Assembly: GCA_022072055.1 (NCBI GenBank)
Contig: JAJVIK010000006.1
Coordinates: 227,822 to 291,821 of the forward strand
Direction of reading: 5' to 3'
Length of the DNA stretch: 64,000 bases
Origin: a bacterium
Lineage (GTDB): Bacteria > Hinthialibacterota > Hinthialibacteria > OLB16
The notes beneath the pieces are model-generated. The model saw nothing but the letters and a program-made list of their open reading frames with translations, searched no databases and was not told the DNA's origin. Positions 9,783-18,128 of this stretch are shown one piece after another. Every line of letters begins with the position of its first letter. The stretch's first letter is position 1. A program made the position numbers and the translations under genes.

Positions 9783-12698
9783 TCAGTCCAAATGAACTTC
9801 CACCTTTTCCAACACCGGATAGCGGTCCCCATTGTCCGATTGAAATGTGGCGCGGTATTGGAGGCGCCGGTGAGTGGGATCCACCTCGAACGCCCCCTCT
9901 CTGACCGGCACCCACTCGGCTGAGCTCAGGGCCGCCTCATCCGGCGCGGACCGCGCTTCAAAGACAAGCGATGTTCCCTCCTCGATCTTCGCCGTTGAGA
10001 GAATCTCTCCCCTCGCGCGCGCGTCCTCCCAGGCGAACAGGGAGGATTCATAGGTCTCGCGCCATTTGCGGTCGTAAATGTTCCCGATATCCTCGGTCCA
10101 GAACCAGTGCGGGCCGACAGTCGGCAGGAGGGTCACCCGTGGATTCTTGAAGCGCGCCCCATCGTTATAGAACACCTTCGATTCCGCGGCATGATCGCCA
10201 TCCTTGGTGTGGCAGGCCATGGCGAGATCGAGTTTCCCATCGCGGTCGAAATCGGCGGCCAGACCATCCGCCGCGGAATCGCCGATGAGCACGGTCCGAT
10301 TTCGGGTGGAGAACCCTTCCGGCCCACCCCAGTAGAGCAGGCTGGGGAGGGATTCCCGCGTGAGATCGGCGTGATAGGCGGCCATAAAGAGGTCCAGGTG
10401 GCCATCCGCGTCCCAGTCGGCGATGGTGATCCCCAGCGGCGTGTTGCCGGGAAGCCACTGAGAGCGGGTCTCAGAAAAACCTTTTGGGCCTCCCCAGAAG
10501 ATCAGCAATCCCGTGTCCATGTGCCCGGCCACCGGGTCGCTGTAACTCCCCACCGCGAGATCGAGCCAACCGTCCGCGTTCAGGTCGGCGGTCTCCAGTT
10601 CGATCGGGTGCGGCATCTCCAGCGTGCTCTGATGGTCCGCTGAAAACCCATTCGGTCCACCCCAAAAGAGGCGGACCAAGTGTTTGTTGTACGAGGTCAC
10701 CGCGATATCCAAATGGTCATCCTGATTGAAATCCGCGATGGCGCAGATCGAGGAGCGTCCCTCCGAGGGAAGCGCGAGGCGCCGATCTCGGCTGAACCCC
10801 TCAGCGGAGCCGTAATAGACCGCCAGGAGATCCGGTTCTCCGGGTTTGGGCGGATCGAAGGCCCCAAGGACAAGGTCGAGAAAACCATCCCGGTCCAGGT
10901 CGGCCACATTGCTGCTGTAGAGGTTGTACTCGCGGAGGACTGTGTGACGGTTAACGAGGTCAAACCCTTTCGGCCCGCCCCAATAGATGTTCGCGCCGAG
11001 CTCCCCAAGGGCCTCGGCCCCCTCCCCGCCAAGGTGTCCGGAGCAGAGCGCGATCAGGTCGGTCCAGCCATCGGCGTTCAGGTCGGCGGCGCTGGATTCG
11101 TATCCGCTATGAAAAGGGATTCGCCACCTGTTGGCCTCGGAGAACCCTTCGGCGCCCCCCCAATAGACCTCCAGGGGGATCTTCTCGTCCACAGTCCCTC
11201 CTTGACTGTTGGAAAAGGAGAGCGCGGGGGGATACCCCTCAGAGGGAGGAACAAAGGCCACATGGGTCGCGCCGCAGGTCAGAAAACCCCCAGGGGCCTT
11301 CTCCAAACGCCTCCCGCCTTGACCAAAGAACAGGACTGACTCGGCGGAAAAGCTCTCCTCGGACTGGTAGACCGAGACCGCCAAGTCGGGCCGGCTATCC
11401 CGGTTCAGGTCGCCCACCGCGGTGGAGGTGGCATGCGGGATCGACAGGTCGAGATACTCCTGGAACTCCTTCCCCTCCGGTCCCCCCCAATACACGCGAA
11501 CACGATCCTGGTCAGCCTTCTCGACACCCACCGCCTCGCCCCCGGCGGCGTGAGCAATTGCCACATGGGTGAGAATCAGATCGGCGCGTCGATCCTGGTC
11601 GAGGTCGGCGATGGTGACATGGGAGGCGGGAGCGGCATCGAGGACTCGCGCCTCGCCCCATTTCCCATCCCCGGATGAGGGAATCACAAAAAGGTGGTCG
11701 CCTGATGTCCCAACGAGGAGATCCTCCAGGTCATCGTTGTCCGCATCCCCCACCGCGATGCACCTCCCCCCATCACCGGGAAGGGGAACCGAGGTCCGGC
11801 TCGGCGTGGAGCTTTCGCTGCTCCTCGGGGCGGACCAAAACACCTGGATCGTGAGGGTTCCGGTGAGCGCCGCCAGGTCCCGCGCCCCATCCAGATCGAA
11901 ATCACCGGCCGCGAGATCCAGCGCGCTGGGAACCCCGAAGTCCGAGTAGCGGGTCAAGGCAAATCCCCTGGGACTTCCCCAATAGACTCGGATGACATTC
12001 CCTTCCGGCTGCCCCGGAAGCCAGGCCGGGGCATTCAGCACCGCGATGTCCGGCCATCCGTTACGGTCGAGGTCCGGGAGCGCGATGGCCTTGGCGTCAT
12101 GGACCGGGAGGATTCCGTTGGCGCGGGAAGCGGGCCAGCCATCCGGCCCGCCCCAGATCACGGTGACCATGCGGCGAGGGTGTTGGATTCCCTGACGATT
12201 CGGACAGAAGACCAGGTCTTGGAAGCCATCCTTGTTCAGGTCGCCGACCGCGGAGGCGAGGCTCCCCTCCACCGCGAGGTCTCGGGATTCGAGCTCCCCG
12301 CCCGGCGAAATCCGACCGAGAGTGGCGGGAAGAATCCCGCGCAGATCATGCGTGCTGTTGAACAGCAGGTCGATGAAACCATCCTGGTTGAGATCGCTCT
12401 TGTGGATGGTGCGAATCGAGCTATCCCGGCTGACATACAGGTTCTGTCCACTCGACCCCAGCCGCCCCTTGGCGAAATCCTCGAAGGAATCATCCGTCCA
12501 GGTTATCGGTTCAGCGTGAACCGATGAGACCGTGATGACCACGAGAATGAGGATGGAGAATAGGATGTATGGTAGTGTTGGAAGCGTTTGCAGAAATCGT
12601 TCCTGGGCTCTTGCGGCCTCAGGCTGTCGGCCCGGATCGAGGGTGGATGTGTAGAAAGTTGACCCATCAAGGAAGATTCTTACACGGTCATCGCTCAT
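9783..12698 (-). CDS. large exported FG-GAP/VCBS repeat protein
   Basis: A ~970-residue protein made almost entirely of FG-GAP/VCBS repeats, seen as more than a dozen copies of 'DLNxDGxxDLxxG' followed by 'VYWGGPEGF' (for example DLNKDGFQDLVF, DFDLDGARDLAAL, DLDRDGFLDLVLG, DFNQDDHLDIAV). Such repeats bind Ca2+ in the D-x-N-x-D-G loops and build integrin-like seven-bladed propellers; two propellers would fit this length. The C-terminal ~110 residues are a different beta domain. The hydrophobic stretch LPYILFSILILVVITVSSVHA, residues ~44-64 from ATG 12698, is the only signal-peptide candidate and lies too far from any ATG. A CTG at 12593, with AGGA 7 bases upstream, is another possible start. 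The start is therefore uncertain. A terminator lies immediately upstream, so the gene needs its own promoter. Confidence 0.8.
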   Translation of the reverse strand: MSDDRVRIFLDGSTFYTSTLDPGRQPEAARAQERFLQTLPTLPYILFSILILVVITVSSVHAEPITWTDDSFEDFAKGRLGSSGQNLYVSRDSSIRTIHKSDLNQDGFIDLLFNSTHDLRGILPATLGRISPGGELESRDLAVEGSLASAVGDLNKDGFQDLVFCPNRQGIQHPRRMVTVIWGGPDGWPASRANGILPVHDAKAIALPDLDRNGWPDIAVLNAPAWLPGQPEGNVIRVYWGSPRGFALTRYSDFGVPSALDLAAGDFDLDGARDLAALTGTLTIQVFWSAPRSSESSTPSRTSVPLPGDGGRCIAVGDADNDDLEDLLVGTSGDHLFVIPSSGDGKWGEARVLDAAPASHVTIADLDQDRRADLILTHVAIAHAAGGEAVGVEKADQDRVRVYWGGPEGKEFQEYLDLSIPHATSTAVGDLNRDSRPDLAVSVYQSEESFSAESVLFFGQGGRRLEKAPGGFLTCGATHVAFVPPSEGYPPALSFSNSQGGTVDEKIPLEVYWGGAEGFSEANRWRIPFHSGYESSAADLNADGWTDLIALCSGHLGGEGAEALGELGANIYWGGPKGFDLVNRHTVLREYNLYSSNVADLDRDGFLDLVLGAFDPPKPGEPDLLAVYYGSAEGFSRDRRLALPSEGRSSICAIADFNQDDHLDIAVTSYNKHLVRLFWGGPNGFSADHQSTLEMPHPIELETADLNADGWLDLAVGSYSDPVAGHMDTGLLIFWGGPKGFSETRSQWLPGNTPLGITIADWDADGHLDLFMAAYHADLTRESLPSLLYWGGPEGFSTRNRTVLIGDSAADGLAADFDRDGKLDLAMACHTKDGDHAAESKVFYNDGARFKNPRVTLLPTVGPHWFWTEDIGNIYDRKWRETYESSLFAWEDARARGEILSTAKIEEGTSLVFEARSAPDEAALSSAEWVPVREGAFEVDPTHRRLQYRATFQSDNGDRYPVLEKVEVHLD

Positions 12699-12716
12699 CG
12701 AGGTTGTGGCCGCCAC

Positions 12717-12770
12717 AAAAAAGGAACGCCAGCGATCCCCACGAGGTCAAAACCCCGGGCGATCGCTGGC
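12717..12770 (-). terminator. Rho-independent terminator of the 12890-14002 gene
   Basis: On the minus strand a 10-bp perfect stem (GCCAGCGATC at 12761-12770 pairing with GATCGCTGGC at 12728-12737) encloses a loop that can pair further (CGGGG with CCTCG). Six T follow at 12722-12717 after a short spacer. It is placed after the minus-strand sialidase-like gene and immediately before the FG-GAP gene. Confidence 0.6.
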
Positions 12771-12889
12771 ATGTAATAACCAATAGAAGAATACCGACTC
12801 TTGCATCTCGCCGTCAAGGGAAAGATCCGGAATCTCCTGACCCATCAAGGCGCGCTCGTCCACACCGGGCGGCCTCAGGTTCCCACCGC

Positions 12890-14002
12890 TCACACCCTCA
12901 ACCGAAACCAGCGAATGCTCGACACGCAATCCTCGTAACACCAGAACGCTCCGAAGACCAGGTTCTCGGACTCGCGGACAAGCGAAGGATACCCGAAACG
13001 AAGCGTGGCGAGTTGCTCGAAGGTGTTTTCCGACCGTTTGCCATAGGCGGCGGATGAGGTCCCCCAGATGGGTTCATCGGCGATTGGAATCCAGGCGGTC
13101 CCATCCAGACGCGCGAGGTGGGCCCAGAGCCCGCGACAATCGGTTCGCCGGTAAACGCACAGGATGCGATTATCCGCGAGGGCAAGCGGCGTGCAAGTTT
13201 CCCCATGAATCGGCGATTCGAAAGGCGACCCAAAGGTCTCCCCCGAGTCACTCGAGAAGGTGTAACGGTTTCTGAGACTTCGCCCCGTCCGCGTGTCGAA
13301 GGCCCAACAGAGCGCCAGCAACCGTCCATCGGCCAGCACTGCCTGCTTCTGCTCGAAGTGGGCGATGCCTTCGAGGCTCCCATCCATGACCGCGGCCCAG
13401 CGCGGCCAAGACCTCCCCGAATCCTCCGAGATGAAGGCCACCGCCTTCATGCCGAACGGGCAGTTCCCCTCCCAATCGCGCCAAATGGCCGTGGGGAGGA
13501 GAAGCCTCCCGGCCCCGAGGTCCGTGATTGGCGCGCAGGATTCAAAGGCGGCCCACTCCAGGGGTGGCCGGATCGGAATGGGCGCCTTCCAGGTTCGACC
13601 CAAGTCGGTGGAGCGGATGAGCGCGAACTCCGTGCGCACAAAGCCATCCGTGGCCGGATTGGCAAGTCCCTCCTCGGCCCTGCTCCGATCAAAGAAAGTC
13701 ACCAAGCCGAGCAGCGATCCATCCCGCGCGCGTGTGGTCCGGCAGGTGGTGGTGAAAGGTCTCTCCCAGGGCGGAGAGGCCGGTATTGGAGAGGGTTCGC
13801 TCCAGATCGCTCCGCCATCGGTGGAGCGGCACAGATACGAACGCACGTCGTGCGCTTCCATCGCCGCGCCGAGATCGAAGGTGACCACCAGCTCCCCATT
13901 GCCGCGCTCCATCACCGAGGGGAAGAAGGCGTGACGGCTGAAGATATTGGGTTTGGGGTTGCGGTACGCCAACCCACTATCCAGAAGTCGAAGGGCGGCC
14001 AT
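12890..14002 (-). CDS. sialidase-family protein without signal peptide
   Basis: A 370-residue protein of the sialidase superfamily. Asp-box motifs STDGGAIWSE, STDLGRTWKA, SEDSGRSWPR and SSDSGETFGSP are visible at regular ~50-70 residue spacing, as expected for a six-bladed propeller. Unlike the 8660-9763 protein it starts with MAALRLLDSGLAYRNPKP, which is not a signal peptide, so it is predicted to be cytoplasmic or exported in another way. It lies 41 bases downstream of the hydroxypyruvate-isomerase-like gene in the same direction and could be read from the same transcript, hinting at a role in breakdown of an imported sugar acid or glycoside. No Shine-Dalgarno site is obvious. Activity on sialic acid is not implied; none of the Nan pathway genes is in the window. 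Confidence 0.75.
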   Translation of the reverse strand: MAALRLLDSGLAYRNPKPNIFSRHAFFPSVMERGNGELVVTFDLGAAMEAHDVRSYLCRSTDGGAIWSEPSPIPASPPWERPFTTTCRTTRARDGSLLGLVTFFDRSRAEEGLANPATDGFVRTEFALIRSTDLGRTWKAPIPIRPPLEWAAFESCAPITDLGAGRLLLPTAIWRDWEGNCPFGMKAVAFISEDSGRSWPRWAAVMDGSLEGIAHFEQKQAVLADGRLLALCWAFDTRTGRSLRNRYTFSSDSGETFGSPFESPIHGETCTPLALADNRILCVYRRTDCRGLWAHLARLDGTAWIPIADEPIWGTSSAAYGKRSENTFEQLATLRFGYPSLVRESENLVFGAFWCYEDCVSSIRWFRLRV

Positions 14003-14043
14003 GTTTGGGGCGATCCGAAACCGATGGGCTGAAAGAGGCCCCC

Positions 14044-14832
14044 CTATTCCTGATCGCAGAGCTCAAAGGCCGCGCGCAACGCCTCGATCTTGCTTGCGCG
14101 CTTGGTCATGAACTCGTGGCCGAGGTAAAGGCTATAGTCGGTCGCCGCGATGGCTTTGCAGATTCCGATGTAGTCCATTTCCTGGGTGTGGTCCATGTCG
14201 TTCCTGCCGGGATTGCCCGCCGTGTGGAAATGGCCGATATGCCGGATGTTCTCGCGGATGGTCCGGATCACATCCCCCTCCATGATCTGCATGTGGTAGA
14301 TGTCATAGAGCAGCTTCACATTCGGGCTGTTTACTCGTTTGAGGACCTCGACCCCCCAGGCGGTGTGGTCGCACTGGTAGCCGGGATGGTCCACCTTGCT
14401 GTTGAGGAGCTCCAGATTGAGGTTGACTCCGGCGTCCTCGGCCGCCTTCGCGACCCGCGAAAGCCCTTCCGAGCAGACCTCGATGCCCTCCTCCTCGCTC
14501 TGTCCCGGGTTGCGGTTCCCCGAAAAGCAGATCATGCCGGGGATGTCGCGCTCCTTGGCGATGGCGATGCTCTCCAGGAGCTCCCGTTCGATTCGATCGT
14601 GGTTCTCGCGTTTGTTGAGGCCATCGGGCAGGCTTTCATGTCCGATCATGCTCGCCACCCGAAGCCCGTTCTTCCTGGCTTCGGCGCAGATTTCATCAAA
14701 GGGGGCGTGCTGACGGCCCCAGATCTCGACCGCCGCGAACCCGATCCGGGCAGCGTCGCGGAGAACCTCCGCCACCCCGCGCCCCTCATCCACAAACAGG
14801 CCGTAACAGAACGATTGCTTGATCCGCGCCAT
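14044..14832 (-). CDS. hyi: hydroxypyruvate isomerase-like TIM-barrel enzyme
   Basis: A 262-residue protein of the xylose-isomerase-like TIM-barrel superfamily, the usual length for hydroxypyruvate isomerase (hydroxypyruvate to tartronate semialdehyde). Expected metal-site and active-site segments are present: LNLELLNSKVDHPGY (first catalytic Glu), LYDIYHMQIMEGD (Asp and His), HIGHFHTAGNPGR (His) and LYLGHEF (second Glu). The start ATG 14832 has AAGGAG about 8 bases upstream. It heads a likely two-gene unit with the sialidase-like gene. Relatives include other sugar isomerases/epimerases, so substrate is uncertain; the GNPGR and QIMEGD signatures favour the Hyi branch. No glyoxylate carboligase or tartronate-semialdehyde reductase gene is nearby, which weakens a glyoxylate-pathway role. 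Confidence 0.75.
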   Translation of the reverse strand: MARIKQSFCYGLFVDEGRGVAEVLRDAARIGFAAVEIWGRQHAPFDEICAEARKNGLRVASMIGHESLPDGLNKRENHDRIERELLESIAIAKERDIPGMICFSGNRNPGQSEEEGIEVCSEGLSRVAKAAEDAGVNLNLELLNSKVDHPGYQCDHTAWGVEVLKRVNSPNVKLLYDIYHMQIMEGDVIRTIRENIRHIGHFHTAGNPGRNDMDHTQEMDYIGICKAIAATDYSLYLGHEFMTKRASKIEALRAAFELCDQE

Positions 14833-14852
14833 CGCCGCGCTCCTTCCGGGTG

Positions 14853-14880
14853 GGAGACTCCAGGCGGACAGGTCTCCAGG
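14853..14880. repeat. short inverted and direct repeat in a divergent promoter region
   Basis: GGAGAC at 14853-14858 is the perfect inverse of GTCTCC at 14872-14877, and CTCCAGG occurs twice, at 14858-14864 and 14874-14880. The element lies between the divergent genes starting at 14832 (minus) and 15016 (plus) and could be an operator, but no regulator gene is adjacent. Confidence 0.3.
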
Positions 14881-15015
14881 ATTCCGACATCGGCGGGGGG
14901 ATTCCTACCTCCCAGCCAACCGGTAGGATAACCCAACCAAGAGCGCGCGGGATGGGGGTCCGATCCGGTTCGGAAGAGTGGCGATGACTCTCCCCGTGCG
15001 ATAAGGAATTCGGAC

Positions 15016-15954
15016 TTGCAGAACAACATCGCGGTTTACATCGTTCGTCGGCTGCTCGCGGCGATTCCGATTCTGATCGGGGTGACCCTTCTCACCTACA
15101 CCCTGGTGGAGGGAACCACCGACCCGGAACGATTGCTTCAGGGGCACCGTCAGGACCAAGCCTCCCTGGAGGCGATTCGGGAGAAGTACGGTTTCAACGA
15201 CCCCCACTGGAAGCGCTACCTGTCGTTTGTCACGGGCGCGCTGCGCGGGGACCTCGGCCGGTCGCTGGCTTTCAACTTCGAGGTGGGGGAGGAGATCGCG
15301 CGGCGGTTCCCCGCCACGGCGCTGCTCGCGCTCACTTCGCTTGCGATTGCGATCCTGGTGGGGGTCGGCCTGGGGGTGCTCTCCGCATTGTATCACTCCC
15401 GCTGGCAAGATGGTTTCATCTCGCTCTTCGCGTTGGTGGGGATCAGTTTCCCGATCTTCGCGCTCGCGGTTTTCCTGCAGTTGCTGTTTTCGGTTTCCCT
15501 CGGCTGGTTGCCGGTCACCGGCTATGTGGATCGGTCCTGGAGCACTCTGATCCTCCCTTCGGCGGCGCTGGCGACACGCCCGATGGCGGTGATCGCGCGC
15601 CTGATGCGCAGTTCGATGATTGAGACCCTGCGCAGCCCCTACATCACCACCGCGCGGGCGAAAGGCTTGGGGCGCGCGGCGGTGTTGGCCAAGCACGCCT
15701 TCAAGAACGCCCTCAATCCCGTGCTCACCGCGATCAGCGGCTCGCTCGCGGAACTCCTCGCGGGGGCCTTCTTCATCGAGCTGATCTTCAATTGGCCGGG
15801 GATCGGAAAGCTCGGGTTTGACGCGGTCACCCGTTCGGACCCCTTTCTCCTCGAAGGGACCGTGCTGGTCTCCGCCGTGATCTTCATCCTGGTGAACTTG
15901 GTCACCGACATCCTGTATTGCCTGGTGGACCCCAGGGTGCGATTGAACCGCTGA
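15016..15954 (+). CDS. ABC transporter permease, DppB/OppB type
   Basis: A 312-residue integral membrane protein of the binding-protein-dependent peptide/nickel permease family. The N-terminus (IVRRLLAAIPILIGVTLLTYTLV), the extracytoplasmic segment with REKYGFNDPHWKRYLSFV, and the EAA-loop region (YITTARAKGLGRAAVLAKHAFKNAL) are characteristic of DppB. Six transmembrane segments are visible. The TTG start at 15016 has AAGGA at 15003-15007. Normally this gene stands beside dppC, dppD/F and a binding protein; here the next gene is on the other strand and none of the partners is within the window. It may work with components encoded elsewhere or be a remnant, although the reading frame is intact. 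The imported substrate cannot be inferred. Confidence 0.85.
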   Translation: MQNNIAVYIVRRLLAAIPILIGVTLLTYTLVEGTTDPERLLQGHRQDQASLEAIREKYGFNDPHWKRYLSFVTGALRGDLGRSLAFNFEVGEEIARRFPATALLALTSLAIAILVGVGLGVLSALYHSRWQDGFISLFALVGISFPIFALAVFLQLLFSVSLGWLPVTGYVDRSWSTLILPSAALATRPMAVIARLMRSSMIETLRSPYITTARAKGLGRAAVLAKHAFKNALNPVLTAISGSLAELLAGAFFIELIFNWPGIGKLGFDAVTRSDPFLLEGTVLVSAVIFILVNLVTDILYCLVDPRVRLNR

Positions 15955-15969
15955 GGGGAGCGAAGGGCT

Positions 15970-18090
15970 TCAATTCACTGGGGGTTCCGGACCCTCCACA
16001 GCCCCGTTCCCGCGCGCGAACTGGGCGTCATACAGGCCGGTGTACACCCCTCCGCGAGCGTAAAGCTCGGCGTGCGGACCGGACTCGACAATCCGCCCCT
16101 CCTCCAGGACCAGGATTCGGTCGGCGTTCAGGATGGTCGAGAGACGGTGCGCGATGGCGAAGGTGGTGCGATGCTCCATCAGGCTGTCGAGGGCCCGTTG
16201 GACCAGTTGCTCCGAGGCGGTGTCGAGCGAGGCGGTGGCCTCATCGAGGATCAGAATCGGGGGGTTCTTAAGGATCGCGCGCGCGATGGCCACGCGCTGG
16301 GCCTGTCCCCCGGAAAGCCGCGTGCCCATCTCCCCGATCACCGTGTCGTACCCGTTCGGCAGCTCCCGAATGAACTCATCGGCGTAAGCCGCCTCCGCCG
16401 CGTGACAAATCTCCTCGAGCGGGATGTCCGGGCGCCCGTAGGCGATGTTCCGCGCCACCGTGTCGTTGAAGAGGACCGTGCGCTGGGTGACAATTCCGAT
16501 CTGTTCCAGCAGCGAGTCGAGCCGGACCTTGCGCACATCCAGGTCATCGAATCTCACCGCCCCCTCGGTGACATCATGGAAACGCGCGATCAGATTGACC
16601 AGCGTGGTCTTGCCCGCGCCGGTCTTGCCGACAATCGCGATCTTTTCCCCACGCTTCACGGTCACATTCAGGTCTTTCAGGACCGGCTCCCCGCCGTAGG
16701 CGAAGTTCACATTCTCGAAGCGAATCTCCCGCCAATCCTTCGGAACCGGGACCGCGTCCGGGGCATCCACAATCTCCGGCTCCCGATCCATGACCGTGAA
16801 AATCCGCTTGCCCGCCTCGGCCATCTCACCCAGCTGGAATTTCGCCTTCCAAAAGCGGTCAAGCGGCTTGATGGTCATGGTGAATGCGGCGGCGATGGTG
16901 GCCAGGTTGCCGAGCTCCACCGATCCCGCGGCGGCTTCTTGGGACATCATCGCGATGATAATCACCCCGGCCACGCCGAAGGCCGCCGCCATTTCGGTGG
17001 CGGGACTGGAAAAGGCGCGGGCCTTGCGAATCTTCATCTCGCGCCGCAGAAGGGTCCGGGTTTCGTCTTGGTATCGGCGCTGCTCATAGTCCTCCATGTT
17101 GAAGGCTTTCACCACTTCCACTCCGGTGAGGGTTTCCACGAGGACCGAGCTGATATCCGCGCGCTTCTCCTGCGCGCGCCGTGAGGCCTTCCGAATTCTG
17201 CGGCTCATCGCGCCCATCGGGAGCGCGAGCGCGGGAACCAGCAGCAGGATCAGCAGAGCGGTCTTCCAGTCGATCAGGAAGGAGCCGGCGATGCAGGCGG
17301 CCACCTCAAAGGGGGACTGGATCAGGTCCTGGAGCACGCCCACCACCTGGGAACTCAGCACATGCACATCGTTGACCATCCGGGACATCAGGTCCCCCGT
17401 TCGGGAATGACGGAAGAACGCCACCGGCTGCCGAAGAATCTTGGAGTAGAGGTCGTTCTGAATGTCCCGCACCACATTGAGCGAGACCGAGGCCAAAACC
17501 ACAGAGCGGATGACTCCAAGGACCCCCTTGATGAAGAACAGGATCGGAACCAGCACGGCATACAGCCAGATCGGCGCGGGTTTCTCCTTGGATTCAACCA
17601 GACTCACATGGTGGACTCGGCCCAGCTCCTTCGGAATAGCCTGGTCCACGGTGACCTTGGAGGGCCTGCCGAGCAGGCCCTTGCCGGGCAGGGTCACAAG
17701 GACCGTGGTCGGCGGAAGCAGCGAGGCGTTCGCCACCAAGGTGACTTTCGAGCCGCCCCCGCCTCCGCTCACCAAGATGGAGCGTAGCAACTGGTTTCGC
17801 AGCACCCACTCCGGATAGCGCGAACCTCTCGTGGGAAGGGCCTCATCGAGGGGTTTCGCCGTCCCATCCTCAAGATGAAGGAGGATGTTCCGCGACGAGA
17901 CCCGACCCGTCTCTGCCACCAGATGGTTGTCGGCGAAGGGCTTGATCAGGGAAATGGGCAGGAACGCGAAGATCGCGAACAGAATCGAGGTGACAAAGAC
18001 AATCACAATCCGCCCCAGGTAGGTCGAGGCGTACCGCGCAAGGCGGCGAACAGTTGGAAGCGCGCTTGCCGGGCGTGGGTCAGAGGGCAC
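15970..18090 (-). CDS. MsbA-like ABC exporter (fused permease and ATPase) with large loop insertion
   Basis: A 706-residue half-transporter of the lipid A/multidrug exporter type: an N-terminal six-helix membrane domain and a C-terminal ATPase. The ATPase has Walker A (GKTGAGKTTLVNL, near residue 485), the signature LSGGQAQRVAIARAI (near 590) and Walker B (ILILDEATASLD, near 612). Usual MsbA proteins have ~580 residues; the excess sits between the first and second membrane helices, residues ~51-174, as an extracytoplasmic domain with a GGGGGS run. The gene is last in a minus-strand run after the RicT gene (38 bases away) and ends convergently with the DppB-like gene. A lipid or lipid-linked glycan substrate is likely from the family and from the Gram-negative context, but not proven. 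Confidence 0.85.
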   Translation of the reverse strand: MPSDPRPASALPTVRRLARYASTYLGRIVIVFVTSILFAIFAFLPISLIKPFADNHLVAETGRVSSRNILLHLEDGTAKPLDEALPTRGSRYPEWVLRNQLLRSILVSGGGGGSKVTLVANASLLPPTTVLVTLPGKGLLGRPSKVTVDQAIPKELGRVHHVSLVESKEKPAPIWLYAVLVPILFFIKGVLGVIRSVVLASVSLNVVRDIQNDLYSKILRQPVAFFRHSRTGDLMSRMVNDVHVLSSQVVGVLQDLIQSPFEVAACIAGSFLIDWKTALLILLLVPALALPMGAMSRRIRKASRRAQEKRADISSVLVETLTGVEVVKAFNMEDYEQRRYQDETRTLLRREMKIRKARAFSSPATEMAAAFGVAGVIIIAMMSQEAAAGSVELGNLATIAAAFTMTIKPLDRFWKAKFQLGEMAEAGKRIFTVMDREPEIVDAPDAVPVPKDWREIRFENVNFAYGGEPVLKDLNVTVKRGEKIAIVGKTGAGKTTLVNLIARFHDVTEGAVRFDDLDVRKVRLDSLLEQIGIVTQRTVLFNDTVARNIAYGRPDIPLEEICHAAEAAYADEFIRELPNGYDTVIGEMGTRLSGGQAQRVAIARAILKNPPILILDEATASLDTASEQLVQRALDSLMEHRTTFAIAHRLSTILNADRILVLEEGRIVESGPHAELYARGGVYTGLYDAQFARGNGAVEGPEPPVN

Positions 18091-18128
18091 CGCGGGGGGA
18101 TCTCCGAGGCAAAGGGGACATGGGAATG

